Of a DNA stretch of 25,919 nt, positions 8,946 to 17,492 are shown in pieces. The stretch's first letter is position 1. Every line of letters starts with the position of its first letter. The notes beneath the pieces were generated by a model. The model did no database searches. It was given only the letters and a program-made list of their open reading frames with translations, and was not told where the DNA came from. Location: the NCBI GenBank assembly GCA_964475415.1, contig CAYYWZ010000057.1, positions 1 through 25,919 on the forward strand, written 5' to 3'. The translations under genes and the position numbers were made by a program. This DNA is from CALCMJ01 sp964475415 (GTDB lineage: Bacteria > Bacteroidota > Bacteroidia > Chitinophagales > Saprospiraceae).

Positions 8946-10106
8946 TTATCTAGAAAATACCAATACTGATGGCGTATTTACAGTAATAGCATGGTTAGTC
9001 TTCATAAGTCTTCCTTCTTTCTGATTTATCTGATATTGTACGATGTTGTCAGAATTCTGTCCAGCTACAAATAAGAATTTTCCACTAGGGTCTATGCTGA
9101 AATCTCTAGGAACAGATTCCTCAATAATTAAATTCTCAACAAGGGTTAATCCACCTGTTTTCTCTTTGATTCTAAAAGTAGATATAGAATTGTCTGTACC
9201 ATCTTGTCCTTTCCTATTAGAAAGGTAAAGGAATTTTCCATTAGGATGTATCTTGATAGCAGCAGATGTTACGGCATGTTTTTCCAAAGCTTTATCTAGA
9301 CTCAAGATAATTTGCTCTTGTTCAAAAGGAATCTTAGTAGCATCCAAGACCTGTACTTGATTAGTAAATTCATAAGCTACATACACCTTACCGTTTGTCG
9401 GATGAAACACTAGATGACGAGCTCCCGCTCCTGATAACCCACTAGTCGTATTTTCTACCTCTATCATATCTCTTGATAGATTATAATGATAAATCTCATC
9501 TGTTCCTAAGTCTACGCCATGCAGCAAATTATCATAAGGTGAGTTACTTACCATATGAAGGTGGGCAGCTTCTTGTCTCATAGCAAAAGGTCCTTTTCCC
9601 TTGTGAGTTATGGTATCCTTAGCATCAGAAATAACACCTGCTTTGTCAAACTTGTGATAACTAACACTACCTGATACATAGTTAGCAGAAAATATACAAT
9701 TAGAGTCTTTGTTTATCGACAGATGACATGGTGAAGCTCCTAAGGTTCCTACTGTATTTATCTTACTAAGTTGTTTTTTCTCTGGAGAAAAGTTATAAGA
9801 AGTTATAGATCCTTCTTCGTTTTCATTAGCTGCGAACAATAAGTTACTTACCTTATCATAGCTTAGATATGAGGGATTTTCATCCGTTTTTATCTCTGTA
9901 ATTTTAATTAGTTTTCCTGTTACAGGATCACAATCAAAAACAGTTATACCTGCACCCTTTCCATTTACAAAACCTAAATCCTGGGTATAAGAGCCTACGA
10001 AGAGATATAATGAATCACTTTTTTCTTTTATCTCTGAATTATTAGCTTGCGTATTAGAATTACATGCAACTATTATGGAAGCCAATACTAATATAAAAAA
10101 TCTCAT
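8946..10106 (-). CDS. Lactonase family lipoprotein (6-phosphogluconolactonase-like 7-blade propeller)
   Basis: 386 residues. The N-terminus is a lipoprotein signal with Cys15 after SIIVA, so the mature protein is lipid-anchored in the envelope. The rest matches the lactonase (Pgl/YbhE-type) seven-bladed propeller family: LFVGSYTQ near the start, NPSYLSYDKVSNLLFAANE, ASPCHLSINKDSNCIFSANYVSGSV, the region AAHLHMVSNSP...VDLGTDEIYHY, GAGARHLVFHPTNGKVYVAYEF, and IHPNGKFLYLSNR. Cytosolic relatives hydrolyse 6-phosphogluconolactone; an exported lipoprotein form more likely acts on another lactone or sugar, or only binds. The gene lies 18 bases after the DUF5916 gene, probably in one transcript. Confidence 0.88.
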   Translation of the reverse strand: MRFFILVLASIIVACNSNTQANNSEIKEKSDSLYLFVGSYTQDLGFVNGKGAGITVFDCDPVTGKLIKITEIKTDENPSYLSYDKVSNLLFAANENEEGSITSYNFSPEKKQLSKINTVGTLGASPCHLSINKDSNCIFSANYVSGSVSYHKFDKAGVISDAKDTITHKGKGPFAMRQEAAHLHMVSNSPYDNLLHGVDLGTDEIYHYNLSRDMIEVENTTSGLSGAGARHLVFHPTNGKVYVAYEFTNQVQVLDATKIPFEQEQIILSLDKALEKHAVTSAAIKIHPNGKFLYLSNRKGQDGTDNSISTFRIKEKTGGLTLVENLIIEESVPRDFSIDPSGKFLFVAGQNSDNIVQYQINQKEGRLMKTNHAITVNTPSVLVFSR

Positions 10107-10124
10107 AGGTTCTACGTTAAAAAT

Positions 10125-12380
10125 CTATATAGTCAACCAATAGGTAAACTTCAAAATAATACTTCGGTTTCTAACGGAAAATTGACTAAAGTTATCTGTC
10201 AAATAATTATCAGAATAAACAATAAAAAAGTCAGAAACTGGCTTAAACCTCCATTGGAAACGAGAGTTGATATTTATATTATCTAGTTGGCTATTGTACT
10301 GAACAAAGGTGGTGAAAAATGTTTTCTTGGAAAATGTAAGATCTAATCTCGGACCCACAAGCCATAAATTTGCTTCTTCAAAATCACCATCTAGCTTTAT
10401 ATGATTATAGGTATAGTTTAGCGATATAGAGCCAAAAGGCTGATATCTGTAGCTGAATGCCCCCGATACTCCTGCTCTAAATCCGTTAAAAAATTCTCCT
10501 ATTATAGGATTAAATTGTAATGCAAATTTCTTAGCTCTATTAGATCTGTATCTCATCGAAAATGCCGTAAAATTATATTCACTACCAGCTGATAAGAAAA
10601 CATCTTCGTCTTGTATCCTTGTAGGATCAAAATCATTTAGCAGTATTATATTTCTATTTCCTAGCTCTACATTAAGACTAGAATTGTCTTTAAATCTTAA
10701 ATTCCAATTTAAACTTAGATTCCTTTCCGCAAGATTAAAGTCTTCTATTATTTCATTATCATCATCACCAAGCTTATAGAACCAGTCTGTACGGATCCCT
10801 ATCGTATGTCTAGTAAGTATTGAGCCATTAGGATAAAAATCTACGTCGAATCTTGGGTTTAATCTCAATATATCCTTCCTAGGAACAAATCCTACTTGCG
10901 CATCAAACCCCTCTCCTATTATCGAATGAGCCCACTCTGCCGTATATCTTCTTTTAATGTGTTGTAATTGGGCGTAGTGAGAAAATTTTTTGTCTAACCC
11001 ACCTGGGGTTATTGCCCTGAAGTAGGAAAATTTTCCAACCCAACTATTATCAGAACTTGCCAGTCTATACTCTAGTCCTCCTACTCGATTGTACGGGTCT
11101 ACTGTTCCACTAAAATTTTCAGAATTAAAAGCTTCTTTATTAACTAATATAAAGGCTAAACTACTTCTGTCAAAAACCTGCTGTTCAAGCGCCAAAGTTG
11201 TATAATTAAAACTAGGGAGATCATTCTCCTCTTGGGCTGCTGTCTGCATATTGATAAGACCTATTCTTAGCTTATCATTTAGTTTCCCACTTAACCTAGC
11301 ACCATAATAGATTGTATTCTGAATATTAGAACCTGTCGTGGTGTCTTGTGATACTCCTATTCTTCTAGAGAAAAAAGGATTCATACTTCCATTCCCAAAG
11401 TTTCCAAACAGATCTGCATTCTCTAAAAAAAATTGTCTTCTCTCGGGGAAGAAGATTTCAAATCTAGATAAGTTAGTTACTTGCCGATCAACCTCTACTT
11501 GCGAAAAATCAGGATTGAAAGTGAGATCCAGATTAAGTCCAGAGTTAATCGCGATTTTCGCATCACCCCCTATATTGAAATTTGTTTGCGTACTTTCTTC
11601 ATCTACATTTTCAAAATCTCTTGCCGCTCCAGCTATCGTGTAAGGAATAATGGAAACATTTTTTCCTGACTTCTTAAGAGGAGCTTCCCATTTCATCTCA
11701 CCCATATAGGAGAGATCCATCAATATCCTATTTGTAGGTATATTAACCCAGGTAGTTATTTCGTTCTCTTGAGTGTCAAATCTATATGAGTTGAACCGCC
11801 AACTTTTAGTCCCTTCGTTAAACCGTAAAGTCTTAAACGGAATAGCAATTTCTGCTATCCAGTAATCTTCATAAATTTTTGCATTTCCTGCCCAGGTATT
11901 ATCCCAAGAATCGTCAAATGATCCACCTGTTCTGCCCCCATTAGATATAAGGGCTTCTCTAATTACACCATAAGGATTAATACCAAAAAGAAAAGCATTG
12001 GTCTTATCATTAAAGGTGTCAAATAGAAAACTAATATTATCACTTCCAGAAAAGCCGTAATCTCTTCTTAGAGAGGGAACAACGAAATCATTTGTCTCTG
12101 CTTTACATTTTGCAGCTACATATAGATTATCATCATCATAGCACATATAGATTTCTGTACGATGTACAGCAAGAATTGTATCATAAGGGAAATACTGAGA
12201 AAACTCTCTGGCAGCCTTAGCTCTTACCCAGCTCTGCTCATCTAAGATTCCGTCTAATACAATAGGTTCTTCTGTAAGTAATACGTCGAATCCTATATAC
12301 TTATCTGTTTCTATTCTATTCTGTGCATATACACAAAAACCCAAGGAAAGAAAAAAAATAAAGAATGAGAGTAACTTCAT
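10125..12380 (-). CDS. DUF5916 outer-membrane protein with N-terminal CBM9-like domain
   Basis: 751 residues. A signal peptide ends near VYAQN. Residues ~35-230 resemble the carbohydrate-binding family 9-like fold that opens DUF5916 proteins: EPIVLDGILDEQSWVRAKAAREFSQYFP, YDDDNLYVAAKC, DNISFLFDTFNDKTNAFLFGINPYGV and YWIAEIAIPFKTLRF (regions, not one run). The remainder is strand-rich with alternating aromatic residues, including the FFPERRQFFLENADLFG segment characteristic of the family, and ends in ...FTYWLTI, fitting an outer-membrane beta barrel. Family function is unknown; glycan or lipid handling at the surface is a guess. It sits between the AhpD-like gene (44 bases upstream) and the lactonase (18 bases downstream). 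Confidence 0.9.
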   Translation of the reverse strand: MKLLSFFIFFLSLGFCVYAQNRIETDKYIGFDVLLTEEPIVLDGILDEQSWVRAKAAREFSQYFPYDTILAVHRTEIYMCYDDDNLYVAAKCKAETNDFVVPSLRRDYGFSGSDNISFLFDTFNDKTNAFLFGINPYGVIREALISNGGRTGGSFDDSWDNTWAGNAKIYEDYWIAEIAIPFKTLRFNEGTKSWRFNSYRFDTQENEITTWVNIPTNRILMDLSYMGEMKWEAPLKKSGKNVSIIPYTIAGAARDFENVDEESTQTNFNIGGDAKIAINSGLNLDLTFNPDFSQVEVDRQVTNLSRFEIFFPERRQFFLENADLFGNFGNGSMNPFFSRRIGVSQDTTTGSNIQNTIYYGARLSGKLNDKLRIGLINMQTAAQEENDLPSFNYTTLALEQQVFDRSSLAFILVNKEAFNSENFSGTVDPYNRVGGLEYRLASSDNSWVGKFSYFRAITPGGLDKKFSHYAQLQHIKRRYTAEWAHSIIGEGFDAQVGFVPRKDILRLNPRFDVDFYPNGSILTRHTIGIRTDWFYKLGDDDNEIIEDFNLAERNLSLNWNLRFKDNSSLNVELGNRNIILLNDFDPTRIQDEDVFLSAGSEYNFTAFSMRYRSNRAKKFALQFNPIIGEFFNGFRAGVSGAFSYRYQPFGSISLNYTYNHIKLDGDFEEANLWLVGPRLDLTFSKKTFFTTFVQYNSQLDNININSRFQWRFKPVSDFFIVYSDNYLTDNFSQFSVRNRSIILKFTYWLTI

Positions 12381-12424
12381 AATTCAGTAAACTTCAATTA
12401 AGCTATTTTTACAGAATTAAGATA

Positions 12425-13024
12425 CTAATAATTATGTTTTCCTATAGCCCAACCTTTCTTTCCTAGATATTGAGTTCCAGATTCAGCTGCAGGATCTTCT
12501 AGTTGAGTCCCCATAGAATCATTCCATCTATTGAGATAACCAAACAAAGCAACTACGCCTAATATCTCCACTATCTCACCATCTTCCCAGTGCTTTCTCA
12601 TATTCTCTGAAATAGCATCATCTACAGCATTAGGCACTTGAGAAGCTGCAATAGTAAGATCAAAAGCGGCACGTTCTGCTTCTGAAAATGCAGGGTGTGT
12701 TTTGTATTCCCATATATTTTGCAGCTGATCTTCTGATCCACCATATCGCTCTGCAGCACGAATTGCATGTGCTTCACAATATCTACATCCTGTAGTCATA
12801 CTAGAAAGATATGCTATTAATCTCTTAAGAGCACTAGTAACTCTTCCTTTGTTTTCCATTACAGATTGGTTCATTTCTAGAAAAGCTTCTGCTATACGCG
12901 GTCTATGCATCATTGTAAAAAGACTATTAGGAGTAAATCCTAAGGTCTCTTCATAGAAAACGGCCATTTTCTCCATTTCTGGATTAGCATCTTTATCTAA
13001 AGGTGAAACTAGTGGTTTTTTCAT
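12425..13024 (-). CDS. Carboxymuconolactone decarboxylase / AhpD-like family protein
   Basis: 199 residues, all helical in character. The motif TTGCRYCEAH gives Cys80, Cys83 and His86, the CxxC-plus-His redox site of AhpD-like peroxidase-related members of the CMD family. The segment before it (MHRPRIAEAFLEMNQSVM...ALKRLIAYLSSM) is the usual helical lead. True gamma-carboxymuconolactone decarboxylases lack this CxxC, so a peroxide- or thiol-redox role is more likely than aromatic catabolism. No signal peptide, so cytoplasmic. It leads a same-strand group with the DUF5916 protein and lactonase; whether they act together is not shown. Confidence 0.85.
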   Translation of the reverse strand: MKKPLVSPLDKDANPEMEKMAVFYEETLGFTPNSLFTMMHRPRIAEAFLEMNQSVMENKGRVTSALKRLIAYLSSMTTGCRYCEAHAIRAAERYGGSEDQLQNIWEYKTHPAFSEAERAAFDLTIAASQVPNAVDDAISENMRKHWEDGEIVEILGVVALFGYLNRWNDSMGTQLEDPAAESGTQYLGKKGWAIGKHNY

Positions 13025-13888
13025 TGTATTAGTATTAGTAAAGTATATCCCACAAAGAAAGTAAATTATAATTATAGACTCTTAATAAAATGTAATCTAT
13101 TAGAAATAATAAGTCTTAAAATATTTTCCTTCAACTAGCTAACTGTCAATACTAATTTACAACTTAGCAATAAGCAAATTCAGACAAAAGTCTATTACAA
13201 ACGTGTCCCTGTTCTTCTGTAACAGTAGATTTGAATAAGTAGAGAAAATTTATTGCTGTTATAAATAGAAAGTAACCTTCGATAACAATGATAGCTATAA
13301 TTATAGGGAGTAAAAGATTAGATCCATTTTGGTGATCTTATCTCAGAGGAGAGGATTTAGAATAATGAAGTAAAAAAATAGGTCAACATTAATTTTTAAA
13401 AACCGATTTAAAAAAAAATTATGCCAACCTAATATTTCTTAATTATCCTGGGTACGTAATGACTAAAAAACTGAGTAATGCCGATGTACTTAATAGTATA
13501 ATCCAGAATCGTCCGTCTGAATATATACGCTCGTCTTTGGTTTGTAACATTTTCTATTGTTGGGTTTAAGTTATGTGAATATGAGTTTGGTTAATAAACA
13601 GCCTCCGTCTGACTGTACTACATACTTTGCTAAAATGATGCCATGGCAAAAAAAACACATATGATATTTACACTCATAATAAGGCTTACAATGCAGTAGT
13701 TTTTCAATATGGATTATTTACCTTCTATTACTAATTGATAATTAGGATCTTTCATATAGATCATATAAGTAATACGAATGATGCATTACTCGATCTTATT
13801 TAAAAAATACCCAAAAACTTTAGATTTAGTTTGAAATGGATATAGCAATATCCTCCATTATAATTAAAATTTGATCTAGCTTGAGTTT
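13025..13888. other. Intergenic region, 864 bases, no intact gene seen
   Basis: The longest gap in the window. It is AT-rich, with stops in all frames and no tRNA or known riboswitch that I recognise. A 36-codon open frame at 13459-13569 (begins MTKKLSNADVLN) is the only stretch with protein-like composition, and it may be a remnant (see findings). The end near pyrD has a hairpin at 13838-13853. The upstream edge must hold the promoter of the AhpD-like gene, but no exact TAnnTTTG was found there. Confidence 0.55.
13838..13853 (-). terminator. Possible hairpin terminator after pyrD
   Basis: GGATAT (13838-13843) and ATATCC (13848-13853) form a perfect 6-base stem with a 4-base loop, 35 bases past the pyrD stop in its direction of transcription. 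The tract after it on the minus strand (ATTTCAAAC) is not a proper T run, so the call is weak. Confidence 0.3.
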
Positions 13889-14920
13889 TTAGGAAAGACC
13901 TTTTTTTATGTTTTTAATAAGGAACGGACCCTCATATACTAAACCTGAATAGACTTGGACCAGGCTAGCACCTGCATCTATTTTTTCCTGAGCCGTTTTT
14001 GCTGATCGTATACCACCAACACCTACAATAGGAATCCTTCCAGAAGACTTACTAGATATATACTTTATGACCTCAGTAGATCTATCTGTAACAGCTTTTC
14101 CACTTAGGCCACCATTTCCTATAGATTGTATAGTTTCTTTCTTTGTCTCGAGACCTGATCTATCTATCGTTGTATTAGTAGCTATAATACCGTCGATGCC
14201 TATAGATTGTACAATTTCTATAATATCATCTAGCTGGCCATCGGTAAGGTCTGGTGCTATCTTAAGCAATACGGGTTTAGCTTCTGATTTCTTATTATTA
14301 GCATCTTTTACAGCTTGTAATAAATGCGTTAGAGGTTCTTTATCTTGTAAAGATCGCAATCCTGGTGTATTAGGTGAGCTCACATTAACAACAAAATAAT
14401 CTACATAGGGGAAAAGCTTGTCAAAACAAATAAGATAATCTTCTATGGCCTTATCATTAGGAGTTACTTTATTTTTTCCAATATTCCCTCCTATAATGAG
14501 TTTCTTTCTATTCTTTACTTTTTTTAGTCTTTCCACTAAAACATCTACACCTCCATTGTTGAATCCCATTCTGTTAATAAGTGATTCATCCTGAGGAAGT
14601 CTAAACAATCGTGGCTGTGGATTACCTATTTGCGGCAAAGGTGTTACCGTGCCGACCTCATAAAAACCAAATCCAAGAGTTGAAAACGAGTTTATGTATT
14701 TTCCGTCCTTATCAAAACCCGCCGCAAGGCCAACTGGATTGCGAAACTTAAGTCCAAATAATTCTTTCTCTAGATCTTTGCTGTCATAAGAAAACAGACT
14801 TCTTATTAGAGAAGATAATAAAGGTATTCTAAGCAGAAAACCAAATGTATCTGTTGTAAAATGGTGCGCTTTCTCAGGACTAAGTAGAAAGAAAAAATGT
14901 TTTAAGAAATACTTATACAT
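13889..14920 (-). CDS. pyrD: Dihydroorotate dehydrogenase (quinone), class 2
   Basis: 343 residues, close to the usual ~336-350 of class 2 enzymes. It oxidises dihydroorotate to orotate with FMN and passes electrons to the membrane quinone pool, the fourth step of pyrimidine synthesis. The N-terminal helices (YFLKHFFFLLSPEKAHHFT) are the membrane/quinone-binding extension found only in class 2. Visible motifs: NPVGLAAGFDKDG, EVGTVTPLPQIGNPQPRLFRLP, NRMGFNN, NVSSPNTPGLRSLQ with the catalytic-base Ser182 by alignment with E. coli Ser175, KIAPDL, ATNTT, and the FMN phosphate site VGVGGI...GASLVQVYSG. It starts 8 bases after the Crp-type gene, so it belongs to the dnaX-crp-pyrD transcript. Confidence 0.97.
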   Translation of the reverse strand: MYKYFLKHFFFLLSPEKAHHFTTDTFGFLLRIPLLSSLIRSLFSYDSKDLEKELFGLKFRNPVGLAAGFDKDGKYINSFSTLGFGFYEVGTVTPLPQIGNPQPRLFRLPQDESLINRMGFNNGGVDVLVERLKKVKNRKKLIIGGNIGKNKVTPNDKAIEDYLICFDKLFPYVDYFVVNVSSPNTPGLRSLQDKEPLTHLLQAVKDANNKKSEAKPVLLKIAPDLTDGQLDDIIEIVQSIGIDGIIATNTTIDRSGLETKKETIQSIGNGGLSGKAVTDRSTEVIKYISSKSSGRIPIVGVGGIRSAKTAQEKIDAGASLVQVYSGLVYEGPFLIKNIKKGLS

Positions 14921-14928
14921 AAGTGTAG

Positions 14929-15618
14929 TTAGCTCTTTATCTCTGCTTTAAGAGCGTCCAAATCTCTGACAAGAAGACGTTTCCTATTGAATGTCAATAA
15001 ATTTGCAGTTCTTAATTCATTGAGTACGGTAGTTACCGTTTGTCTAGAAGTAGCTGTAATATTAGCAATTTCCTGGTGTGTAATAAAATTCCTTACCACC
15101 CACTCATAGCCTATACGCTGACCTTTCTTATTGACTAAATCAGCAAGGTATTCTACAATTCTACTTCTACTATCCTTAAAGACAAGAGATTCTAGCCTTT
15201 GTTCTACTTCTAACACTCTAGAACCTACTATTTTCATGAGAAATAAACTTAGCCCGCTGTGATCTTTTATAAGCTCTTTCATCTCGTCTACAGTGACAAT
15301 ACAGATTTCTGAGTCTTGCATACATATAGCAAAATCTCTTCTTTTTTGTTCCCCTATAATAGAAAGCTCTCCGAAAACTTGACCCTCATCTAGAATGGCT
15401 TTAGTTATTTCCTTGCCAGTATCACTATAAGTACCTATTTTAATTCTTCCTTTAGTAATGAAATATATCTTATCACTACTCTGCTCAGGCAGATAGATAT
15501 ATTCATTTTTTTTGACTTTTCGTTGGTGATCGTCATTCATAGTTTGGCCAATCTTCTTAGGACAGAAAATTCCTCCAACGTCTATATTTTCTAAAAACCA
15601 AAGTGATTGATCGGACAT
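14929..15618 (-). CDS. Crp/Fnr family transcriptional regulator
   Basis: 229 residues. The cyclic-nucleotide-binding-like barrel spans ~30-130 (IYLPEQSSDKIYFITKGRIKIG, GQVFGELSIIGEQKRRDFA), followed by the long dimer helix (LEVEQRLESLVFKDSRSRIVEYL) and a winged HTH at ~170-225 with recognition region TATSRQTVTTVLNEL. In CRP the phosphate-contact motif is an Arg-Ser pair; here the matching position reads RRD, so cAMP binding is unlikely. No cysteine cluster for an Fnr iron-sulfur site is seen. The effector is unknown. This architecture (N-terminal WFLENIDV...FCPKK) is widespread in Bacteroidota. It sits between dnaX (21 bases) and pyrD (8 bases) on one strand, and its targets are unknown. Confidence 0.92.
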   Translation of the reverse strand: MSDQSLWFLENIDVGGIFCPKKIGQTMNDDHQRKVKKNEYIYLPEQSSDKIYFITKGRIKIGTYSDTGKEITKAILDEGQVFGELSIIGEQKRRDFAICMQDSEICIVTVDEMKELIKDHSGLSLFLMKIVGSRVLEVEQRLESLVFKDSRSRIVEYLADLVNKKGQRIGYEWVVRNFITHQEIANITATSRQTVTTVLNELRTANLLTFNRKRLLVRDLDALKAEIKS

Positions 15619-15639
15619 ATGTGGTTTATTTACTTAGGT

Positions 15640-17364
15640 TTACTTGTCTGGTTTGAGTTCAAATTTTGATACCAGCTTCTTCACGACTGGGTTTTTCTCT
15701 ACCATTATGCTATAAATTTCTCTTTCTGATAACACCTTCTTAGGCTCAATTGTTTGGTAATCAGGAAATTTATTAATGTCTACCACGACATTCATTATTA
15801 ATTCCTTATTATCAATATTCTTCCTGAATTCATCTACAAGTATTTTCTCTTGTATGATCATATCCTTAATTACACCAGTAGGAACACTTATTTGTATAGC
15901 GTTTTTTTCTACAGCTAATATTGCTTGGTTAAATGCACTTCTTATAGAGGTGGATTGCAATCTCTCTTTGTAATTTTCCCAAATTTCTGTCACTACATCT
16001 AACTCTAAGGCTTTCTTATTTGCAGATTTTACGTTCTCCTCTTTTTTGATCTTAGAAATCAGATCCGCTACATTAGAGCTTATAGTGGGGGCCTTAGAAA
16101 AACGTGGAGTTGCCTTTGGTGAAGAAGTCTCAATATTTTCTTCCTTATCCTCTATCGTATGTTCTTTTGCAGCACCTTGAGGAATAGTGATCGTCTTAGA
16201 AACTGCTTGAGATCTTGTCAGCAATGGACTCAGTCTACTACTTTTTTTTGGTGTATTATCAGCCGTACTTACTAAGCGAGACTGATATACAATCTTTCCT
16301 AATACAATCTCTACATGGAGATTTTTCTGATTGGATCTAGGAAGAGACAGGTCTGCACTATTCAGCAAATTTAACGCATTAAAAACATAGGATTGCGAAA
16401 CTAGTGCTGCCTGATGTACATAACGTTCTTGCAATTTCTCACTCAGCTCCAGTAATTTTCTTGTACCTTCGTTCTTCGCAAGGAGTAGATTTCTAAAGTG
16501 GTCACTTAATCCTTGAATAAATATCTCTGGTTCAAAACCGTTTTTCAAAATATCGTTGAACAGTGTTAGTACTGAAGGCATGTCCTCCTTTATACAAAAG
16601 TCTACGATCTTAAAATAATAATCATAGTCTAAGATATTAAGACTGTCGATTACATCCTGATAAGAAACTTTACCTTCTGCAGAACTTGCAATCTTATCAA
16701 AAATAGAGAGCGCATCCCTTAGTGCTCCATCTGCTTTCTGAGCAATAACATGTAAGCCTTCTTCTTCTATTTCTATTTTTTCTTCTTTAGCAATACCTTG
16801 TAGTCTTACGACTATATCTGGAATAGCAATTCTCTTAAAGTTAAAAATCTGACATCTAGATAAGATGGTAGGAATGATCTTATGCTTCTCTGTCGTTGCT
16901 AAAATAAATACCGCATACGGTGGTGGTTCTTCTAGTGTCTTAAGAAAGGCATTAAATGCTGCCGTAGACAACATATGTACCTCATCTATAATAAAGATCT
17001 TATAATCTCCTTGCTGTGGTCTGAATCTGACTTGGTCTGTAAGACTTCTTATATGCTCTACACTATTATTAGAGGCAGCATCTAGTTCTATAATATTGAA
17101 AGATGCATTCTCAGAAAAACTTTTACATGCGTTGCATTCGTCACAGGGCGTTGTTTTATCTGTCTTATTTTCACAATTCAGCGTCTTAGCAAGGATCCTT
17201 GCACAGGTTGTCTTACCTACTCCTCTAGGCCCACAGAAAAGAAATGCTTGCGCCAGCTGATCATTTCTCAAGGCATTCATGAGTGTTTTCCCCACATGCT
17301 CTTGCCCCACGACTTCTTGGAAAGTCTGCGGTCTATATTTTCTTGCTGAAACTACGTAACTCAT
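15640..17364 (-). CDS. dnaX: DNA polymerase III subunit gamma/tau
   Basis: 574 residues. This is the ATPase of the clamp loader, which opens the sliding clamp and, as tau, tethers the polymerase. Visible: the conserved N-terminus YRPQTFQEVVGQEHV, Walker A at 45-52 (GPRGVGKT), a zinc module with Cys64/74/77/80, Walker B DEVHML, and the sensor region ATTEKHKIIPTILSRCQIF. Domain III ends near residue 360. A low-complexity linker and a divergent tau tail follow. At codons 372-375 the sequence reads CCA AAA AAA AGT, an A8 slippery run; a -1 shift would stop after one more Lys (375 residues) and a +1 shift after three more, which would yield a gamma form. It is first in a probable dnaX-crp-pyrD operon, with a -7 element 20 bases upstream. 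Confidence 0.97.
   Translation of the reverse strand: MSYVVSARKYRPQTFQEVVGQEHVGKTLMNALRNDQLAQAFLFCGPRGVGKTTCARILAKTLNCENKTDKTTPCDECNACKSFSENASFNIIELDAASNNSVEHIRSLTDQVRFRPQQGDYKIFIIDEVHMLSTAAFNAFLKTLEEPPPYAVFILATTEKHKIIPTILSRCQIFNFKRIAIPDIVVRLQGIAKEEKIEIEEEGLHVIAQKADGALRDALSIFDKIASSAEGKVSYQDVIDSLNILDYDYYFKIVDFCIKEDMPSVLTLFNDILKNGFEPEIFIQGLSDHFRNLLLAKNEGTRKLLELSEKLQERYVHQAALVSQSYVFNALNLLNSADLSLPRSNQKNLHVEIVLGKIVYQSRLVSTADNTPKKSSRLSPLLTRSQAVSKTITIPQGAAKEHTIEDKEENIETSSPKATPRFSKAPTISSNVADLISKIKKEENVKSANKKALELDVVTEIWENYKERLQSTSIRSAFNQAILAVEKNAIQISVPTGVIKDMIIQEKILVDEFRKNIDNKELIMNVVVDINKFPDYQTIEPKKVLSEREIYSIMVEKNPVVKKLVSKFELKPDK
16242..16251 (-). promoter_or_regulatory. Candidate programmed slippage site in dnaX
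   Basis: On the coding strand the zero frame reads CC-A AAA AAA AGT, so the heptamer A AAA AAA is in the correct phase for -1 ribosomal slippage, and eight A residues could also promote polymerase slippage. The -1 frame continues AAG TAG (stop); the +1 frame continues GTA GTA GAC TGA (stop). E. coli dnaX uses A AAA AAG, and Thermus dnaX uses transcriptional slippage on a run of A. Use here is inferred, not shown. Confidence 0.6.
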
Positions 17365-17383
17365 ATCCTTATAAAATGAAAGT

Positions 17384-17391
17384 CAAATATA
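17384..17391 (-). promoter_or_regulatory. Probable -7 element of the dnaX operon
   Basis: On the minus strand TATATTTG is an exact TAnnTTTG match, 19-20 bases upstream of the dnaX ATG, which implies a leader of only about a dozen bases. No TTG is found at the usual -33 distance, so confidence is moderate. Confidence 0.5.
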
Positions 17392-17492
17392 AGAATATCT
17401 AAGAAGTACTTAGAAGTATCTGGAAAAATGTATTATCGCTGTGAAGCAAGCTAGTTTCTAAAAACGTAAAAACAGTTAACTTAAGCCTTAAT

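Noticed and set aside
12425..13024. Protocatechuate-pathway decarboxylase (PcaC)
   Set aside because: The CxxC-His motif marks the AhpD-like branch, and no aromatic catabolism genes are nearby.
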